A stretch of DNA of 64,000 nucleotides, taken from assembly GCA_937925635.1 (NCBI GenBank), contig CALALX010000021.1:1-64000 (forward strand). Direction: 5' to 3'. Positions 1 through 9,022 of this stretch are shown piece after piece. Under the pieces are notes generated by a model. That model saw only the letters and a program-made list of their open reading frames with translations, had not been told where the DNA came from and did not search any database. The position numbers were made by a program, and so were the translations under genes. Numbering within the stretch: the stretch's first letter is position 1; every line of letters begins with the position of its first letter. Source of the stretch: an uncultured Caulobacter sp. (lineage in GTDB: Bacteria > Pseudomonadota > Alphaproteobacteria > Caulobacterales > Caulobacteraceae).

Positions 1-50
1 CCCCACCACCACGCTTCGCGTGGTCCCCCTCCCCGCGAGCGGGGAGGATC
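1..50. repeat. Intergenic double-hairpin sequence at the window edge
   Basis: Two perfect hairpins stand side by side: CCACGC-TTC-GCGTGG (9-23) and CCTCCCCGC-GA-GCGGGGAGG (28-47). They lie just beyond the stop of the DUF885 gene, so they may also act in its transcription termination. The layout, a CACCACC motif followed by a C/T-rich hairpin, resembles the elements at 1942-2091 and 25734-25877, but the sequence is not the same. The element may continue left of the window. Confidence 0.5.
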
Positions 51-57
51 ACCGCGG

Positions 58-1905
58 TTACTTCGCCGCGCCCGCCATCCACTCGCTTACCCGCTGGTCC
101 AGCACGTCCAGCGGCAGGGCGCCGTCGCGCAGGACCGCGTCGTGGAAGGCGCGGACGTCGAACCTGGCGCCCAGCGCCTTTTCCGCCCGCGCGCGCAACT
201 CGCGGATCTTCAGCTCGCCGACCTTGTAGCTGGTCGCCTGGCCCGGCCAGCAGATGTAGCGCTCGACCTCCTTCTGGATGTCGCGCTCGCTGAGCAGGGT
301 GTTCTCGCGGAAGAACTGCATGGCCTGCTCGCGGGTCCACTTCTTGTGGTGCAGGCCGGTGTCGGTGACCAGGCGCACGGCGCGCCAGGCCTCGGTCGTC
401 AGGCGGCCGAAGTCGGAATAGGGGTCCTGGTAGAAGCCCATCTCCTTGCCCAGCCGCTCCGAATAGAGGCCCCAACCCTCGCTGTAGGCGCCGTAGCCGC
501 CGAACTTGCGGAACTTCGGCAGGCCCTGGGTCTCCATCGCCAGCGCGATCTGGAAGTGATGCCCGGGCGCGCCCTCGTGATAGCTGATGCCCTCGATCTG
601 GGGCTTCAGCACCTGGGTCATGTCCGACAGGTTGACGTAGTAGATGCCGGGTCGCGAGCCGTCGGGCGCGGGGCGGTTATAGAAGGCGATGCCGGCGGTC
701 GCCTCGCGCCAGGCCTCGACCGCGCGGACCTCCAGCTTCGCCTTCGGCAGTCGCAGGAACCACTTGGGGGCCGCGTCCATCACCTGGCCGACGAAGGCGG
801 TGGCGTCCTTCAGGTAGGCGGCCTTGCCCTCTGGCGTGTTCGGATACTGGAACTTCGGGTCGGTCTTCAGCAGGGTGAAGAAGTCCTGCAGCGAGCCCTT
901 GAACCCGACCTTGTCCATGATGGCGCGCATTTCGCCCTGGATGCGGCCCAGCTCGTCCAGACCCGTCTGGTGGATCTGGTCGGCGGTCATGTTGGTGGTG
1001 GTCGAGACCTTCAACCGGAAGGCGTAGTAGGCTCCGCCGTCGGGCAAGGCCCAGACGCCGTTGGCGCCCTTGGCCATCTCCTTCAGATCGGCCTGGGTGG
1101 CGATGAACTGCTCGTAGCCGGCCTTGACGTCGCCGGTCAGGGCGGCCTCGCCCTCGGCGAGCAGCTTCGCCTTCTCGGCGTCGGATACGCCCAGCGCGCC
1201 GATCTTCTTCTTCAGGTCCGCCCAGAGGGCGCTGTCGGGGCCCTCGCCGAAGGGCGCGCCGCTGATCACCTTGCGGGCGTCGGCCTCGATCGGGGCGAAG
1301 GTGAACTCCGGCGCGACAATCCCCTTGCCCGCCGCTTCCTTCAGGTTGGCGCAGATCTCGCCCATGGCCCGCTTCACCTCGCGCAGGCGGGCGACGTAGG
1401 CCTTGGCGTCGTCGACGCTGTCGACGCGGTGCTGGTTGATCAGGAACACCGGGAACTGGCCGGCCGGGCTGCTCTGGGTCGTGGCGATGTAGTTGTGGAA
1501 GCGCCAGCGGAAGCCTTCGCGGCTCCGCGCGACCTGCTGCTCGAACAGCGTCCAGGAGATCTTCGAGGCGGCGCTCAGTCGGGCCGGATCGAAGCCCCTC
1601 TTCATCGCGGCCAGCTGCGCCTCGGCCAGCGCCAGCGACCTGGCCTCTCCGGCGTCGGTGTAGTCGTCCAACCTGTCGTACTTCACCTTGCTGCCGAGGC
1701 TGGTCAGGGTCTCGGGACTCAGCGCCGCGCGCTCGTCGAAGGCCTCGTCCAGGAACTTCGTGAACCGCGCGTCCTCGTCGGTCTGAGCGACGGCGGTCCG
1801 GGCCATCGGACCGGCGAGAACGATGCCGGCCAGGGCCAGGCGGCGGCTGATGATCAGGTGCGACAAGACGCGAACTCCCCGGATGCGAGGCGGCGAGGAG
1901 TCCAC
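58..1905 (-). CDS. DUF885 family secreted protein (putative metallopeptidase-like)
   Basis: This 615-residue protein belongs to the DUF885 family, whose members are mostly uncharacterised and usually exported. The N-terminus has a positively charged stretch and then a hydrophobic segment ending near AVAQ (about residues 18-41), which looks like a signal peptide. The family hallmark is the histidine-rich motif YHEGAPGHHFQ near residues 445-455; it resembles a zinc-binding site and suggests hydrolase activity, but the substrate is not known. The length fits the family. The start may lie slightly downstream of the codon given, at a later start before the hydrophobic core. The gene is alone on its strand, with a hairpin repeat on both sides. 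Confidence 0.85.
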   Translation of the reverse strand: MDSSPPRIRGVRVLSHLIISRRLALAGIVLAGPMARTAVAQTDEDARFTKFLDEAFDERAALSPETLTSLGSKVKYDRLDDYTDAGEARSLALAEAQLAAMKRGFDPARLSAASKISWTLFEQQVARSREGFRWRFHNYIATTQSSPAGQFPVFLINQHRVDSVDDAKAYVARLREVKRAMGEICANLKEAAGKGIVAPEFTFAPIEADARKVISGAPFGEGPDSALWADLKKKIGALGVSDAEKAKLLAEGEAALTGDVKAGYEQFIATQADLKEMAKGANGVWALPDGGAYYAFRLKVSTTTNMTADQIHQTGLDELGRIQGEMRAIMDKVGFKGSLQDFFTLLKTDPKFQYPNTPEGKAAYLKDATAFVGQVMDAAPKWFLRLPKAKLEVRAVEAWREATAGIAFYNRPAPDGSRPGIYYVNLSDMTQVLKPQIEGISYHEGAPGHHFQIALAMETQGLPKFRKFGGYGAYSEGWGLYSERLGKEMGFYQDPYSDFGRLTTEAWRAVRLVTDTGLHHKKWTREQAMQFFRENTLLSERDIQKEVERYICWPGQATSYKVGELKIRELRARAEKALGARFDVRAFHDAVLRDGALPLDVLDQRVSEWMAGAAK

Positions 1906-1941
1906 AGTTCGCGCGGTCTGTCATCCGTCGTTGACCGATAG

Positions 1942-2091
1942 CCCTCCTCCTCGATGGAGGAGGGTTGGGTGGTGGTGTGGCCGCTGTGCTCAAGGAGGGG
2001 CTCAGCGGGGCGTTGGCGCCATCACGCGTTCTTCCCGCACCGCAATGGACGCACCACCATCCCCGGCCCTTCCTCCGTCGAGGAGGAAGGG
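1942..2091. repeat. Two-hairpin intergenic repeat, copy 1
   Basis: The element is about 150 bp. It starts with CCCTCCTCC-tcgat-GGAGGAGGG and a TTGGGTGGTGG motif, and ends with a CACCACCATCCCCGG motif and CCCTTCCTCC-gtcga-GGAGGAAGGG, so the two ends are imperfect inverted copies of each other. A second copy in the opposite orientation lies at 25734-25877. Ends are conserved while the middle differs. This is the form of a paired REP-type (BIME-like) or small MITE-like element. It fills most of the gap (1906-2201) between the DUF885 gene and leuC. Confidence 0.8.
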
Positions 2092-2201
2092 AAAAGAGCG
2101 TCGACCAAGTGAGGCACATCCATGCCGCCGGGGTCCCGTAGCTGCGCTGGAGGCGCACTTTCCTTGCGCGAGGCTGGACGAGCGGGCGCCTCGCGTCCTA
2201 C

Positions 2202-3635
2202 ATGCCGGGCATGGCCGGCAAGACCCTCTACGATAAGATCTGGGACGCCCACGTCGTCGCTGAAGAGAACGGCGAGGCGATCCTCTACATCGACCTGCAC
2301 CTGATTCACGAGGTGACCACGCCGCAGGCCTTCGCGGGCCTCCGCGCCGCCGGCCGCAAGGTGCGGCGGCCCGACCGCACGCTCGCCGTCGCCGACCACA
2401 ACACCCCGACCGAGAACCAGGCGCTGGGCGTCGACGCGGTCGAGGACGAGGAGGCGCGGCTGCAGCTGCAGACGCTGGGCCGCAACGTCGCCGACGCCGG
2501 GATCGAGTACTTCCCGATGGGCGACCTCCGCAACGGCATCGTCCACGTGGTCGGGCCCGAGCAGGGCCGCACCCAGCCGGGCATGACGGTCGTCTGCGGC
2601 GACAGCCATACCTCGACCCACGGCGCGTTCGGCGCCCTGGCGCACGGCATCGGCACCTCCGAGGTCGAGCATGTGCTGGCCAGCCAGACCCTGCGCCAGC
2701 GCAAGTCGAAGAACATGCGCGTGGTCATCGACGGCAAGCCTGGACCCGGCGTCACGGCCAAGGACCTGGCCCTGGCCGTGATCGGCGAGATCGGCACGGC
2801 CGGCGGCACCGGCTACGTCATCGAATACGCCGGCGAGGCGGTGCGCGACCTGTCGATGGAGGGCCGCATGACCCTCTGCAACTTGACCATCGAGGGCGGC
2901 GCCCGCGCCGGCCTGGTCGCGCCGGATCAGAAGACCTTCGACTACATCATGGGCCGTCCGGCGGCGCCCAAGGGCGCGGCCTGGGAGATGGCGCTGTCGT
3001 ACTGGAAGTCCTTCGTCAGCGACGGCGACGCCGTCTTCGACCGCGAAGTCCGGTTGGACGCCGCCGCCATCGCGCCGACCGTGACCTGGGGCACCAGCCC
3101 CGAGGACGTCATCCCGGTGACCGGCGTCGTCCCCGACCCCGCGACCTTCGCCACGCCGGACAAGCGGGCGGCCGTCGAACGGGCGCTCGACTACATGGGC
3201 CTCAAGGCCGGCCAGCCGATCACCGAGGCCCGCATCGACCGGGTCTTCATCGGCAGCTGCACCAACAGCCGCATCGAGGACCTGCGCGCCGCCGCAGCGG
3301 TGGTGCAGCGGGCGTTCCTGGAGGGCAAGCTCGTCGCGCCGCACGTCAGGGCGATGGTCGTGCCGGGCTCGGGCCTGGTGAAGGAGCAGGCCGAGGCTGA
3401 AGGTCTCGACGCCATGTTCAAGGCCGCCGGCTTCGACTGGCGCGAGCCGGGCTGCTCGATGTGCCTGGGCATGAACCCCGACCGGCTGGCCCCGGGCGAA
3501 CGCTGCGCCTCGACCAGCAACCGCAACTTCGAAGGCCGCCAGGGCCGGGGGGGACGCACGCACCTGATGAGCCCCGCCATGGCCGCCGCCGCCGCCATCG
3601 CCGGCCACATCGCCGACGTGCGGGACTTCCTGTGA
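2202..3635 (+). CDS. leuC: 3-isopropylmalate dehydratase large subunit
   Basis: LeuC with LeuD interconverts 2- and 3-isopropylmalate in leucine synthesis in the cytosol. The 477-residue length is normal. The three [4Fe-4S] cluster cysteines of the aconitase family are visible: C353 in the GSCTNS motif, and C418 and C421 in GCSMCLGM. The start used is the ATG of [14 protein letters not shown]; the ATG four codons later is also possible. It is the first gene of the leu operon: its stop overlaps the GTG of the following VOC gene (GTGA), which implies translational coupling. The upstream leader (2092-2201) shows no clear leucine-rich leader peptide. Confidence 0.97.
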   Translation: MPGMAGKTLYDKIWDAHVVAEENGEAILYIDLHLIHEVTTPQAFAGLRAAGRKVRRPDRTLAVADHNTPTENQALGVDAVEDEEARLQLQTLGRNVADAGIEYFPMGDLRNGIVHVVGPEQGRTQPGMTVVCGDSHTSTHGAFGALAHGIGTSEVEHVLASQTLRQRKSKNMRVVIDGKPGPGVTAKDLALAVIGEIGTAGGTGYVIEYAGEAVRDLSMEGRMTLCNLTIEGGARAGLVAPDQKTFDYIMGRPAAPKGAAWEMALSYWKSFVSDGDAVFDREVRLDAAAIAPTVTWGTSPEDVIPVTGVVPDPATFATPDKRAAVERALDYMGLKAGQPITEARIDRVFIGSCTNSRIEDLRAAAAVVQRAFLEGKLVAPHVRAMVVPGSGLVKEQAEAEGLDAMFKAAGFDWREPGCSMCLGMNPDRLAPGERCASTSNRNFEGRQGRGGRTHLMSPAMAAAAAIAGHIADVRDFL

Positions 3636-4483
3636 TCCAGGCGCTCGATCACATCGCGCTGGTCGTCCACGACCTGGACGCCGCCGTCGACGGCTACGGC
3701 CGGCTGTTCGGGCGGACCTCCAACTGGCGGGGCGACATGCTCGGCGCCAGCCAGGCCTGGTTCCAGTTCGGCAACATGGCCCTCGACGTCATCGCGCCGA
3801 CCGGCGACGGCCCGACGGGCGACGCGATCCGCGCGCGCCTGGCCAGCCACGGCGAGGGCGTCTACGGCGTCGGTTTCGCGGTTCCCGACCTGGCCGCCGC
3901 CGGCAAACGGTTGGAGCGTCTGGGCGCCCCGACGTTCGCGCGTGAGGAGGTCACCACCAACCCCGACACCGGTGCGACGCGCGGCTGGAAGATCGCCAAC
4001 ATCCACGGCAAGGCCACGCACGGCGTGAACCTGTTCCTGGTCGAGCAGGCGCCCGGCGCCGAGCGTTGGCCGACCGCGCCGGCGACGGTCGACGAGGGCT
4101 CGTCCGTCGCCGGCCTCGACCACGTCGTCATCCGCACGCCGAACCCCGACAGGGCCGCGGCCCTGTACGGCGCGCGGCTTGGCCTCGACATGCGGCTGGA
4201 CCGCAGCAACCCCGACTGGGGCACGCGGCTGATGTTCTTCCGCGTCGGCGACCTGGTCGTCGAGATCGCGCACGATCTGAAGGCCGGCGTCTCGTCGGGC
4301 CCGGATGAGGCCTGGGGCCTCAGCTGGCGCGTCGCCGACGTCGAGGCCGCCCATCACCGCATGGCCGGCCAGCGGGTCGAGGTCTCCGAAATCCGCAAGG
4401 GTCGCAAGCCCGGCACCCGCGTCTTCACCGTCAAGGGCGCGCCCGGCGCCGTGCCGACCATCGTCATCGGACCTGAGTCATGA
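3632..4483 (+). CDS. VOC (glyoxalase-fold) family protein inserted in the leu operon
   Basis: This 283-residue protein holds two VOC modules, about residues 1-135 (starting [18 protein letters not shown]) and 155-283 (starting [16 protein letters not shown]). VOC proteins are metal-dependent lyases, isomerases, dioxygenases or binding proteins; nothing here identifies the substrate. The GTG start at 3632 is fixed by overlap with the leuC stop and by where VOC homology begins. The stop overlaps the leuD ATG (ATGA). Lying between the two subunit genes of one enzyme, it must be made together with them, which suggests a link to leucine or 2-oxoacid metabolism, but this is inference. Confidence 0.85.
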   Translation: MIQALDHIALVVHDLDAAVDGYGRLFGRTSNWRGDMLGASQAWFQFGNMALDVIAPTGDGPTGDAIRARLASHGEGVYGVGFAVPDLAAAGKRLERLGAPTFAREEVTTNPDTGATRGWKIANIHGKATHGVNLFLVEQAPGAERWPTAPATVDEGSSVAGLDHVVIRTPNPDRAAALYGARLGLDMRLDRSNPDWGTRLMFFRVGDLVVEIAHDLKAGVSSGPDEAWGLSWRVADVEAAHHRMAGQRVEVSEIRKGRKPGTRVFTVKGAPGAVPTIVIGPES

Positions 4484-5094
4484 AAGCCTTCACCCGCCTC
4501 GATGGCCGCGCCGCGCCGCTGAGCCTGGCCAACATCGACACCGACCAGATCATCCCAAAGCAGTTCCTCAAGACCGTGGAGCGCGAGGGGCTGGCCAAGG
4601 GGCTGTTCTACGATTTCCGCTTCGACGAGCAGGGTCGTGAAAAGAGCGACTTCGTGCTCAATGACCCGGCCTACAAGGGCGCGCGGATTCTGATCGCGGG
4701 CGACAACTTCGGTTGCGGCAGTTCGCGCGAGCACGCGCCCTGGGCGCTGCAGGACTTCGGCATCGACTGCGTGATCGCGCCGTCGTTCGCCGACATCTTC
4801 CACGGCAACTGCTTCAACAACGGCCTGCTGCCGGTGGTGCTGAAGCCCGAGGAGGTCGAGGCGCTGATGGACGAGGCGCGGGGCGGCAACCACGTCTTCT
4901 CCGTCGACCTGGAGCAACAGACCGTCACGGCCCCGTCGGGCGCGGTGTTCCGCTTCGACATCGATCCGGGCCGCAAGGAGAAGATGCTCAAGGGCCTGGA
5001 CGCCATCGGCGAGACCCTGCAGCACGCCGGCGACATCGACGTCTACGAGATGAAGCGGGCCATCGGCCAGCCGTGGCTGGAGCTCGGCGCGTGA
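4480..5094 (+). CDS. leuD: 3-isopropylmalate dehydratase small subunit
   Basis: LeuD is the swivel-domain partner of LeuC. The 204-residue sequence starts [20 protein letters not shown], has the substrate-contact segment [14 protein letters not shown] and the typical [17 protein letters not shown] stretch, and is of normal length. The ATG overlaps the stop of the preceding VOC gene, and its own stop overlaps the GTG of the next gene. The separation of leuC and leuD by a VOC gene is unusual compared with the adjacent leuCD arrangement in most bacteria. Confidence 0.97.
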   Translation: MKAFTRLDGRAAPLSLANIDTDQIIPKQFLKTVEREGLAKGLFYDFRFDEQGREKSDFVLNDPAYKGARILIAGDNFGCGSSREHAPWALQDFGIDCVIAPSFADIFHGNCFNNGLLPVVLKPEEVEALMDEARGGNHVFSVDLEQQTVTAPSGAVFRFDIDPGRKEKMLKGLDAIGETLQHAGDIDVYEMKRAIGQPWLELGA

Positions 5095-5393
5095 CCATCC
5101 TCGTCATCGGGACGGTGCGCCTTCCACCGGAAAACATCGCAATGGCCCGCGCCGCCATGGAAACCATGGTGGCGGCCAGCCGGGCCGAGGACGGCTGCCT
5201 CGAGTACGCCTATTCGAACGACCTGCTGGAGCCGGGCCTGGTCCGCGTGACCGAGGCCTGGCGCGACCGCGAGGCGCTGGCCGCACACTTCCAGACCCCG
5301 CACATGGCCGCCTGGCGCGGCGTGTTCCCGGGCCTGGGCATCACCGACCGCAGGCTGGCGCTCTACGAGGCCGGCGAACCTGAGCCGATTTGA
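5091..5393 (+). CDS. Antibiotic biosynthesis monooxygenase (ABM) domain protein
   Basis: This is a small 100-residue protein of the dimeric alpha-beta barrel ABM superfamily. The pattern is typical: a first strand ([12 protein letters not shown]), a helix, [12 protein letters not shown], then [20 protein letters not shown]. Members include heme-degrading and quinol monooxygenases as well as many of unknown role. The start is the GTG that overlaps the leuD stop (GTGA); no better start exists. The leuB ATG follows 4 bp after its stop, so the gene is inside the leu operon. Its exact substrate cannot be told from sequence. Confidence 0.85.
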   Translation: MTILVIGTVRLPPENIAMARAAMETMVAASRAEDGCLEYAYSNDLLEPGLVRVTEAWRDREALAAHFQTPHMAAWRGVFPGLGITDRRLALYEAGEPEPI

Positions 5394-5397
5394 GACC

Positions 5398-6456
5398 ATG
5401 ACCCAGACCCTGCTTCTTCTCCCCGGTGACGGCATCGGACCGGAGGTCATCGCCCAGGTGCGCCGCGTCGCCGCCGCGCTGACGCCGGACCTGAAGACCG
5501 ACGAGCGCGACTTCGGCGGGATCAGCTACGAGCGGCACGGCGCGCCGATCACGGACGAGGCGATCGCGACGGCCCTGGCCGCGGACGCCGTGCTGATGGG
5601 GGCGGTCGGCGGGCCGCAATGGGCGGGCGTCGAACGCAGCAAGCGGCCGGAGATGGGGCTTCTGGGCCTGCGCAAGGCGATGGACGTCTTCGCCAACCTG
5701 CGCCCGGCCCTGTGCTTCGACGCTCTGGCCGACGCGTCGACGCTCAAGCGCGACGTGGTTGCGGGGTTGGACATCATGTTCGTCCGTGAGCTGACGGGCG
5801 GCGTCTATTTCGGCCAACCGCGCTTCGTCGAGACCCTGCCTGACGGCCAGCGCCGCGGCGTCGACACCCAGGTCTACACCACCGCCGAGATCGAGCGCGT
5901 CGGCCGCGTCGCCTTCGAGCTGGCCCGTGGCCGCCGGAACAAAGTCCACTCGCTCGAGAAGTCGAACGTCATGGAGACCGGCCTGCTCTGGCGCGAGGTG
6001 GTGACGGATCTGCACAGGCGCGAGTACGCCGACGTCCAGCTGGAGCACATGCTGGCCGACAACGCCGCCATGCAGCTGGTCCGCCAGCCGACCCAGTTCG
6101 ACGTCATCCTGACCGACAATCTGTTCGGCGACGTGCTGTCGGACGAGGCGGCGCAGCTGACCGGGTCGCTGGGCATGCTGCCGTCGGCGGCGCTGGGCGC
6201 GGCCGGCAAGCCGGGCCTCTATGAACCGATCCACGGCTCGGCGCCGGACATCGCCGGCCAGGGCGTCGCCAACCCCCTGGCAGCGATCCTGTCCTTCGAG
6301 ATGGCGCTGCGCTGGTCGTTGGACCGCAAGGTCGAGGCCGACCGCCTGTACGCGGCGGTGGGGAGGGCGCTAGAGACCGGCGCCCGCACCCGCGACCTTG
6401 GCGGCGGCCTGAGCACCGTCCAGATGGGCGACGCCGTGCTGGCCGCGCTTCAATAG
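5398..6456 (+). CDS. leuB: 3-isopropylmalate dehydrogenase
   Basis: LeuB oxidises and decarboxylates 3-isopropylmalate to 2-oxoisocaproate using NAD+. The 352 residues match the family length. Visible signatures are [12 protein letters not shown] at the N-terminus, the substrate-binding region around [10 protein letters not shown], the [14 protein letters not shown] segment and the NAD-binding [14 protein letters not shown] motif near the C-terminus. It ends the leu operon; a GC-rich hairpin follows at 6465-6484. Confidence 0.97.
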   Translation: MTQTLLLLPGDGIGPEVIAQVRRVAAALTPDLKTDERDFGGISYERHGAPITDEAIATALAADAVLMGAVGGPQWAGVERSKRPEMGLLGLRKAMDVFANLRPALCFDALADASTLKRDVVAGLDIMFVRELTGGVYFGQPRFVETLPDGQRRGVDTQVYTTAEIERVGRVAFELARGRRNKVHSLEKSNVMETGLLWREVVTDLHRREYADVQLEHMLADNAAMQLVRQPTQFDVILTDNLFGDVLSDEAAQLTGSLGMLPSAALGAAGKPGLYEPIHGSAPDIAGQGVANPLAAILSFEMALRWSLDRKVEADRLYAAVGRALETGARTRDLGGGLSTVQMGDAVLAALQ

Positions 6457-6464
6457 CGCTCAGC

Positions 6465-6484
6465 CCGGCCTCCAGGGGGGCCGG
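6465..6484 (+). terminator. GC-rich hairpin after leuB
   Basis: CCGGCC and GGCCGG pair across an 8-base loop directly after the leuB stop. There is no T-run behind it, so it may be only a weak or factor-dependent terminator. Confidence 0.35.
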
Positions 6485-6519
6485 ATGACAACAGAGGGGC
6501 GCGAACCTAGGTCTGTCGC

Positions 6520-7239
6520 ATGATGACTGCCGCCGACGCCGCCTATGAAGACCAGGCCCGCCGCGAGCTCGCCGCCTGGCGAGAGGCGATGCTCAAGCCG
6601 CCGTCGCGTCTTCAGGCCGCCGCCAAGGGCCTGCAGACGCGGATCAACGCCTTGATTCCCGAGAAGATCCACGCCGCCATCACCGCGGCGATGGAGCAGA
6701 TGACCAAGGCGATCCTGACCGGCGCCGACTACACCACCAGTCCGCCGCCCCCGAACCTCTCCCTGCGCGAGCGCGAGGATCTGGTCCGCAAGGCCATCGA
6801 CGGCTATCGCAATGTCGCCACCGTCGAGGGCGGCGTGGCCGGGGCTGGCGGCTTCCTGCTGGCCGCCGCCGACTTCCCGGTGCTGATCGGCCTCAAGATC
6901 AAGCTGCTGTTCGAGATCGCCGCCCTCTACGGCCACGACGGGGCGGTCTGGCGCGAGCGGCTCTATATCCTGTCGATCTTCCAGCTGGCCTTCTCGAGCC
7001 CGGACCATCGGCGCGCGGTGTACGAACAGCTTGTCCACCCGGCGCGACAGGCCGCCACGCCGGACGACTTCGACTGGCGCGCCTTCCAGCAGGAGTACCG
7101 CGACTACATCGACCTGGCGAAGCTGGCGCAGCTGTTGCCGGTGGTCGGGGCGCCTGTCGGAGCGATCGTCAACTTCCGCCTGGTCGAGCAGCTGGGGGTC
7201 GCGGCGATGAACGCCTACAGGCTGCGCTGGCTGGGCTGA
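6520..7239 (+). CDS. EcsC family protein
   Basis: This 239-residue protein matches the EcsC family, known from the Bacillus Ecs ABC transporter locus, but without an adjacent ABC transporter here. Recognisable parts are RRELAAWREAML at the start, a glycine-rich amphipathic region GGVAGAGGFLLAAADFPVLIGLKIKLLFEIAALYG (segment around residues 106-140) and a C-terminal helix pair with LPVVGAPVGAIVN. The role is not established. The ATG-ATG start follows a weak purine stretch. It is transcribed alone, converging with the ArsR gene. Confidence 0.8.
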   Translation: MMTAADAAYEDQARRELAAWREAMLKPPSRLQAAAKGLQTRINALIPEKIHAAITAAMEQMTKAILTGADYTTSPPPPNLSLREREDLVRKAIDGYRNVATVEGGVAGAGGFLLAAADFPVLIGLKIKLLFEIAALYGHDGAVWRERLYILSIFQLAFSSPDHRRAVYEQLVHPARQAATPDDFDWRAFQQEYRDYIDLAKLAQLLPVVGAPVGAIVNFRLVEQLGVAAMNAYRLRWLG

Positions 7240-7359
7240 ACGACCGGCGCCTGGCGCCCAGGCGGAGCCGGCCGTTTCGCGACCGACCGCCGATCGCGGT
7301 GATCATCAGTCTACGGAATGTAGGCGCAATCTCCCAGGACGATGATTCAAGGCTCTGGC

Positions 7360-8061
7360 TCAGGGCTCGGCCGGAACGAGCGCATCAAGGCCAAAGGTCT
7401 TCTCGAACGCCTTCAGTCCGCTCGTCGAGAAGCGAACGATTCGTGTGCCGTCGTCCCGGCGCGCCCAGCCGAGGGTGAGGATCCGGTCCAGAAGGGCCTT
7501 GCCCAGCGCGCCGGCCAGGTGGCTGCGACGGACGCTCCAGTCCAGGCAACGTCGGCACAGGGGGCGTCGGCCGCCAACGAGGCGGGGCGGGACGATGCCG
7601 AAGTCCTCGACAAAGGCCGCGCCGGCCGCGGTCAGCACCAGCTCCTCGCCGTCGGCGATCCGGCCCGATGCGATCAGACCGTCGAGCATGGCCACGCCAA
7701 GGTCGCCGGCGAGATGATCGTAGCAGACCCGGGCCCGGCGCAGCTCCGGCTCCTTGGGTCCGGGCCGAGTCCGCGCATGGCCAGTGCGGGCGGCGAGGCC
7801 CATGAGGCTCTCCAGGACGGCGGCGACATCCGGCCCGGACAGCGAGAAATAGGCATGTCGACCCTGTCGCCTCACGGTGACAAGGCCGCCGCGTTCCAAG
7901 CGGGCCAAGTGTCCGCTGGCGGTCTGGGCGGTGACCCCGGCCTCCCGCGCCAGCTCGCCCGCCGTCAGCGCCTGACCGCCGGCAAGGGCGGTCAGCATGT
8001 TGGCGCGCGCCGGATCGCCCAGCAGCGCGGCGACCACGGCGATGTCCGGACCCACCTTCAT
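7360..8061 (-). CDS. ArsR-family transcriptional regulator
   Basis: This 233-residue regulator has an N-terminal winged helix-turn-helix (about residues 5-80: LLGDPARANMLTALAGG, then AREAGVTAQTASGHLARLE with the recognition helix). The C-terminal extension carries RVCYDHLAGDLGV and CLDWSVRRSHLAG, typical of a long ArsR subgroup with conserved cysteine and histidine residues. Those residues hint at metal or redox sensing, but no classical metal site can be assigned. It is divergent from the NIPSNAP gene, and an inverted repeat lies between them at 8106-8125, a likely operator. Confidence 0.88.
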   Translation of the reverse strand: MKVGPDIAVVAALLGDPARANMLTALAGGQALTAGELAREAGVTAQTASGHLARLERGGLVTVRRQGRHAYFSLSGPDVAAVLESLMGLAARTGHARTRPGPKEPELRRARVCYDHLAGDLGVAMLDGLIASGRIADGEELVLTAAGAAFVEDFGIVPPRLVGGRRPLCRRCLDWSVRRSHLAGALGKALLDRILTLGWARRDDGTRIVRFSTSGLKAFEKTFGLDALVPAEP

Positions 8062-8105
8062 GCTTCGATCCTCGCCGAAACATCATCGCGACGGAAGACG
8101 CTAAC

Positions 8106-8125
8106 GGTTCGGTCCGCGTCGAACC
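8106..8125. promoter_or_regulatory. Inverted repeat GGTTCG-N8-CGAACC, candidate ArsR operator
   Basis: Perfect 6-base arms separated by 8 bases lie just ahead of the NIPSNAP start and 45 bp from the divergent ArsR start. Position and symmetry fit an autorepressor site controlling both genes; binding is inferred only. Confidence 0.5.
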
Positions 8126-8137
8126 ATGGAGTCCGTC

Positions 8138-8443
8138 ATGAGCATCACCTGTCACATCCGCTATGTCATCGATCCGTTCCAGCGCGAGGCCTTCGCCGCC
8201 TATGCGCGGAACTGGCGCACCATCATCCCGGCCTGCGGCGGCGACCTGCTCGGCTACTGGCTGCCGCATGAGGGGACCAACAACATCGCCATGGCGATGA
8301 TCGGCTTCGAGAGCCTGGCCGCCTACGAAGCCTACCGCGCCCGGCTGAAGTCCGACCCGGCCGGGGCGGCGAACTTCGCGCTCGCGCAGGAGAAGCGCTT
8401 CATCCTGAGCGAGGAGCGGACGTGGTTGGAGCGGGTGACATAG
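8138..8443 (+). CDS. NIPSNAP family protein
   Basis: This 101-residue protein belongs to the NIPSNAP group of dimeric alpha-beta barrels ([24 protein letters not shown] at its start, [13 protein letters not shown] toward the middle). The role is unknown in bacteria; related barrels bind small aromatic or lipid-like molecules. The ATG at 8138 is preferred over the one at 8126, because GGAG at 8128-8131 gives a 6-base spacing. It is divergent from the ArsR gene and probably regulated by it. Confidence 0.8.
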   Translation: MSITCHIRYVIDPFQREAFAAYARNWRTIIPACGGDLLGYWLPHEGTNNIAMAMIGFESLAAYEAYRARLKSDPAGAANFALAQEKRFILSEERTWLERVT

Positions 8444-8445
8444 GC

Positions 8446-8556
8446 CCTGCGTGGTTCGATGCGCGGCCTTCGGCCGCTGCTTGCCATGACGCAGGCGAGC
8501 AGCCTTCTGACAAAGTCATCCTGAGCCGTCGCGAAGCGGCATGGCGAGGAACGCGC
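8446..8556. repeat. Probable dispersed intergenic repeat remnant
   Basis: The gap between the NIPSNAP and thioesterase genes holds GTGGTTCGATGCGCGG, CCTTCGGCCG and GTCATCCTGAGCC segments with short palindromes. From memory these words recur in intergenic DNA of Caulobacterales and other alphaproteobacteria; only one copy is in this window, so the call rests on recall and not on a comparison made here. Confidence 0.35.
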
Positions 8557-8562
8557 CGCGCC

Positions 8563-8952
8563 TCACCCCTCGATCGTCATCTGGGTCTGGGTGATCAGCG
8601 CGACCAGCTTGCCGCCGTCGCCCTCGAGCCGCGTCTGCCAGACGCTGGACCGTCGGCCGACGTGGAGCGGGGTGGACACCGCCGTCACCACCGACCCGAC
8701 CTTGGCCGAGCCGATGAAGTTGGTCTTGCTCTCCAGCGTCGTCGTCCGCACGCCGGGGCTGAGATTCAGGAACGCGCCCACCGCGCCCAGGCTGTCGGCG
8801 AAGGCCATCATCGCCCCGCCGTGCAGGATGCCGCCGGCGGTGCAGAGGTCCTCGCGGACGGTCAGCCGCCCTTCGACGCGGTCCTTGTCGGCGGCGGTGA
8901 TCTCCACCCCCATCAGCTTGGCGAACGGCAGGGCGGCGGCGTCGAAAGACAT
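8563..8952 (-). CDS. PaaI-type hotdog-fold thioesterase
   Basis: This 129-residue hotdog-fold protein resembles PaaI/YdiI acyl-CoA thioesterases. The marker is the central helix HGGAMMAFADSLGAVGA preceded by TAGGILHGG, where the catalytic acidic residue (D in FADS) sits. The chain then follows the usual pattern TTTLESKTNFIGSAKVGS and ends in beta strands. It likely hydrolyses acyl- or aryl-acyl-CoA in the cytosol. The start has a strong AAAGGAG site. It stands alone. Confidence 0.88.
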   Translation of the reverse strand: MSFDAAALPFAKLMGVEITAADKDRVEGRLTVREDLCTAGGILHGGAMMAFADSLGAVGAFLNLSPGVRTTTLESKTNFIGSAKVGSVVTAVSTPLHVGRRSSVWQTRLEGDGGKLVALITQTQMTIEG

Positions 8953-9022
8953 GGCGGGGCTCCTTTGCGGGTCAGCTCCATCATGACCCCGTACGCCGCC
9001 ACGTCGACCGTCAGGCGACCGA

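Noticed and set aside
142..1941. 599-codon plus-strand open frame opposite the DUF885 gene
   Set aside because: It is an antisense shadow caused by high GC. Its translation is Leu/Ala/Gly-rich with no domain, while the opposite strand has a signal peptide and the DUF885 motif.
2092..2201. Leucine attenuator leader peptide before leuC
   Set aside because: No short frame with a leucine cluster and no terminator/antiterminator pair was found.
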